A model generated the notes under the pieces. It was given only the letters and a program-made list of their open reading frames with translations, did no database searches and was not told the DNA's origin. Positions 5,258-5,977 of a DNA stretch of 5,977 nucleotides are shown in pieces. Each line of letters opens with the position of its first letter. Position 1 is the stretch's first letter. The stretch comes from Sphingobacterium sp. UBA6711 (lineage in GTDB: Bacteria > Bacteroidota > Bacteroidia > Sphingobacteriales > Sphingobacteriaceae): assembly GCA_002454415.1 (NCBI GenBank), contig DKIT01000190.1, positions 4,964 to 10,940 of the forward strand, read 5' to 3'. A program made the position numbers and the translations under genes.

Positions 5258-5977
5258 TTATGACAGGCTCGCTAAGCTTTTAGCTTCAAAAGTAGACAAT
5301 TCGTTGTATTTTTCGGCTTGTACTTTCTTTACCCAATTGGGGTCCTGAAGGATCGCTCTTCCCACGGCGACTAGATCAAAATCTCCACGTTCATAGCGAC
5401 GGACCAATTCGTCTAGCGAATCAGGAGAAGATTTGAATTCGATGTTTGTAAATACTTCACCAAAGTCTTTATCCAAGCCTACAGATCCTACCGTGATTGT
5501 GGGTTGTCCTGAGATCTTTTTGAGCCAACCGGCGAAATTTAAATCACTGCCTTCAAATTCTGCTTCCCAATAGCGGCGTTGGCTTCCATGGAATATGTCG
5601 ACACCGGCATCCGTCAATGGTAGGATCCAATCTTCCATTGCTGCAGGGGTAGGAGCGAGCTTGGCTGTATAGTCCTGTTGTTTCCATTGTGATAATCGCA
5701 GGATAATTACAAAATCCGGTCCCACAGCTTTTCGCATGGCTTTAACAACTTCGACAGCGAATTTAGAACGCTCTTTAATGGTTTTACCCCCAAATTCATC
5801 AGTTCGATGGTTCATTCCCTCCCAGAAGAACTGGTCGATCAAATAACCGTGGGCACCATGAATTTCAAAAGCATCAAAGCCAAGATCTTTCGCAGACTTG
5901 GCTGCATCAGCGTATGCCTGTATTGTGGATTCTATATCCGCCAATGTCATCGTATCCGGGCTCTCAAATGCTGCAGG
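5258..5977 (-). CDS. NADH:flavin oxidoreductase, Old Yellow Enzyme family, C-terminal 239 residues
   Basis: The frame is open to the window edge, so the N-terminal third or so of a usual 350-380-residue enzyme is missing. In the fragment, F-D-A-F-E-I-H-G-A-H-G-Y-L (34-46) carries the H-x-x-H substrate-binding pair (His40, His43) as in YqjM-like members. It is followed by Q-F-F-W-E-G-M-N-H-R-T-D-E-F-G-G (49-64), the family signature. I-I-L-R-L-S (91-96) holds the FMN-contacting Arg. V-G-S-V-G (163-167) and V-A-V-G-R-A-I-L-Q-D-P-N-W (203-215) form the FMN phosphate site. The family uses NAD(P)H and FMN to reduce activated C=C bonds such as enones; some members have other roles, and the substrate here is unknown. 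The start is not visible. Transcription is leftward and probably ends at the hairpin 50 bases beyond the stop. Confidence 0.9.
   Translation of the reverse strand, partial: PAAFESPDTMTLADIESTIQAYADAAKSAKDLGFDAFEIHGAHGYLIDQFFWEGMNHRTDEFGGKTIKERSKFAVEVVKAMRKAVGPDFVIILRLSQWKQQDYTAKLAPTPAAMEDWILPLTDAGVDIFHGSQRRYWEAEFEGSDLNFAGWLKKISGQPTITVGSVGLDKDFGEVFTNIEFKSSPDSLDELVRRYERGDFDLVAVGRAILQDPNWVKKVQAEKYNELSTFEAKSLASLS

Overview
The window looks like a stretch of a Bacteroidota chromosome, most likely a Sphingobacterium-like member of the Sphingobacteriaceae. The reasons are low to moderate GC, several signal peptides that end in Ala-Gln, start codons without a strong Shine-Dalgarno sequence, one very good Bacteroidota-type promoter (-33 / -7 TAnnTTTG), and a gene mix typical of that group. 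The genus is an inference from recalled similarity. No rRNA, tRNA, CRISPR array, transposase or integrase is visible.

Left end (1-836): two small membrane or secreted protein genes lie head to tail on the minus strand, and the second runs off the window. A roughly 420-base, largely non-coding stretch follows. It holds a 9-bp inverted repeat and a doubtful 48-residue ORF with a lipobox-like start. Centre-left (873-2720): a DUF72 (YecE-like) TIM-barrel gene on the plus strand converges, with only 5 bases between stop codons, on a minus-strand cassette of three small cytosolic hypothetical genes. The last two genes of the cassette are tandem paralogs sharing a W-L-Q-W-H core. The cassette is preceded by a near-consensus promoter in which two AT-rich palindromes cover the -33 box and the spacer. 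This is the most system-like part of the window.

Centre-right (2825-4182): a secreted beta-propeller protein of the major royal jelly/Yellow family is followed by a small frame with a convincing signal peptide but no standard start codon. The expected ATG is ATA, and that same base change would have turned an ATGA stop/start overlap into TAA. Right end (4452-5977): a small alpha/beta hydrolase with an intact catalytic triad, a long hairpin that probably ends the upstream transcript, and the C-terminal 239 residues of an Old Yellow Enzyme-type flavin oxidoreductase cut by the window edge.

Apart from the three-gene cassette, the pair at the left end and the overlapping royal-jelly/small-frame pair, the genes look like independent housekeeping or accessory units. 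I see no clear pathway linking them. The cassette is a candidate for an undescribed regulated unit, but its function cannot be read from the sequence.
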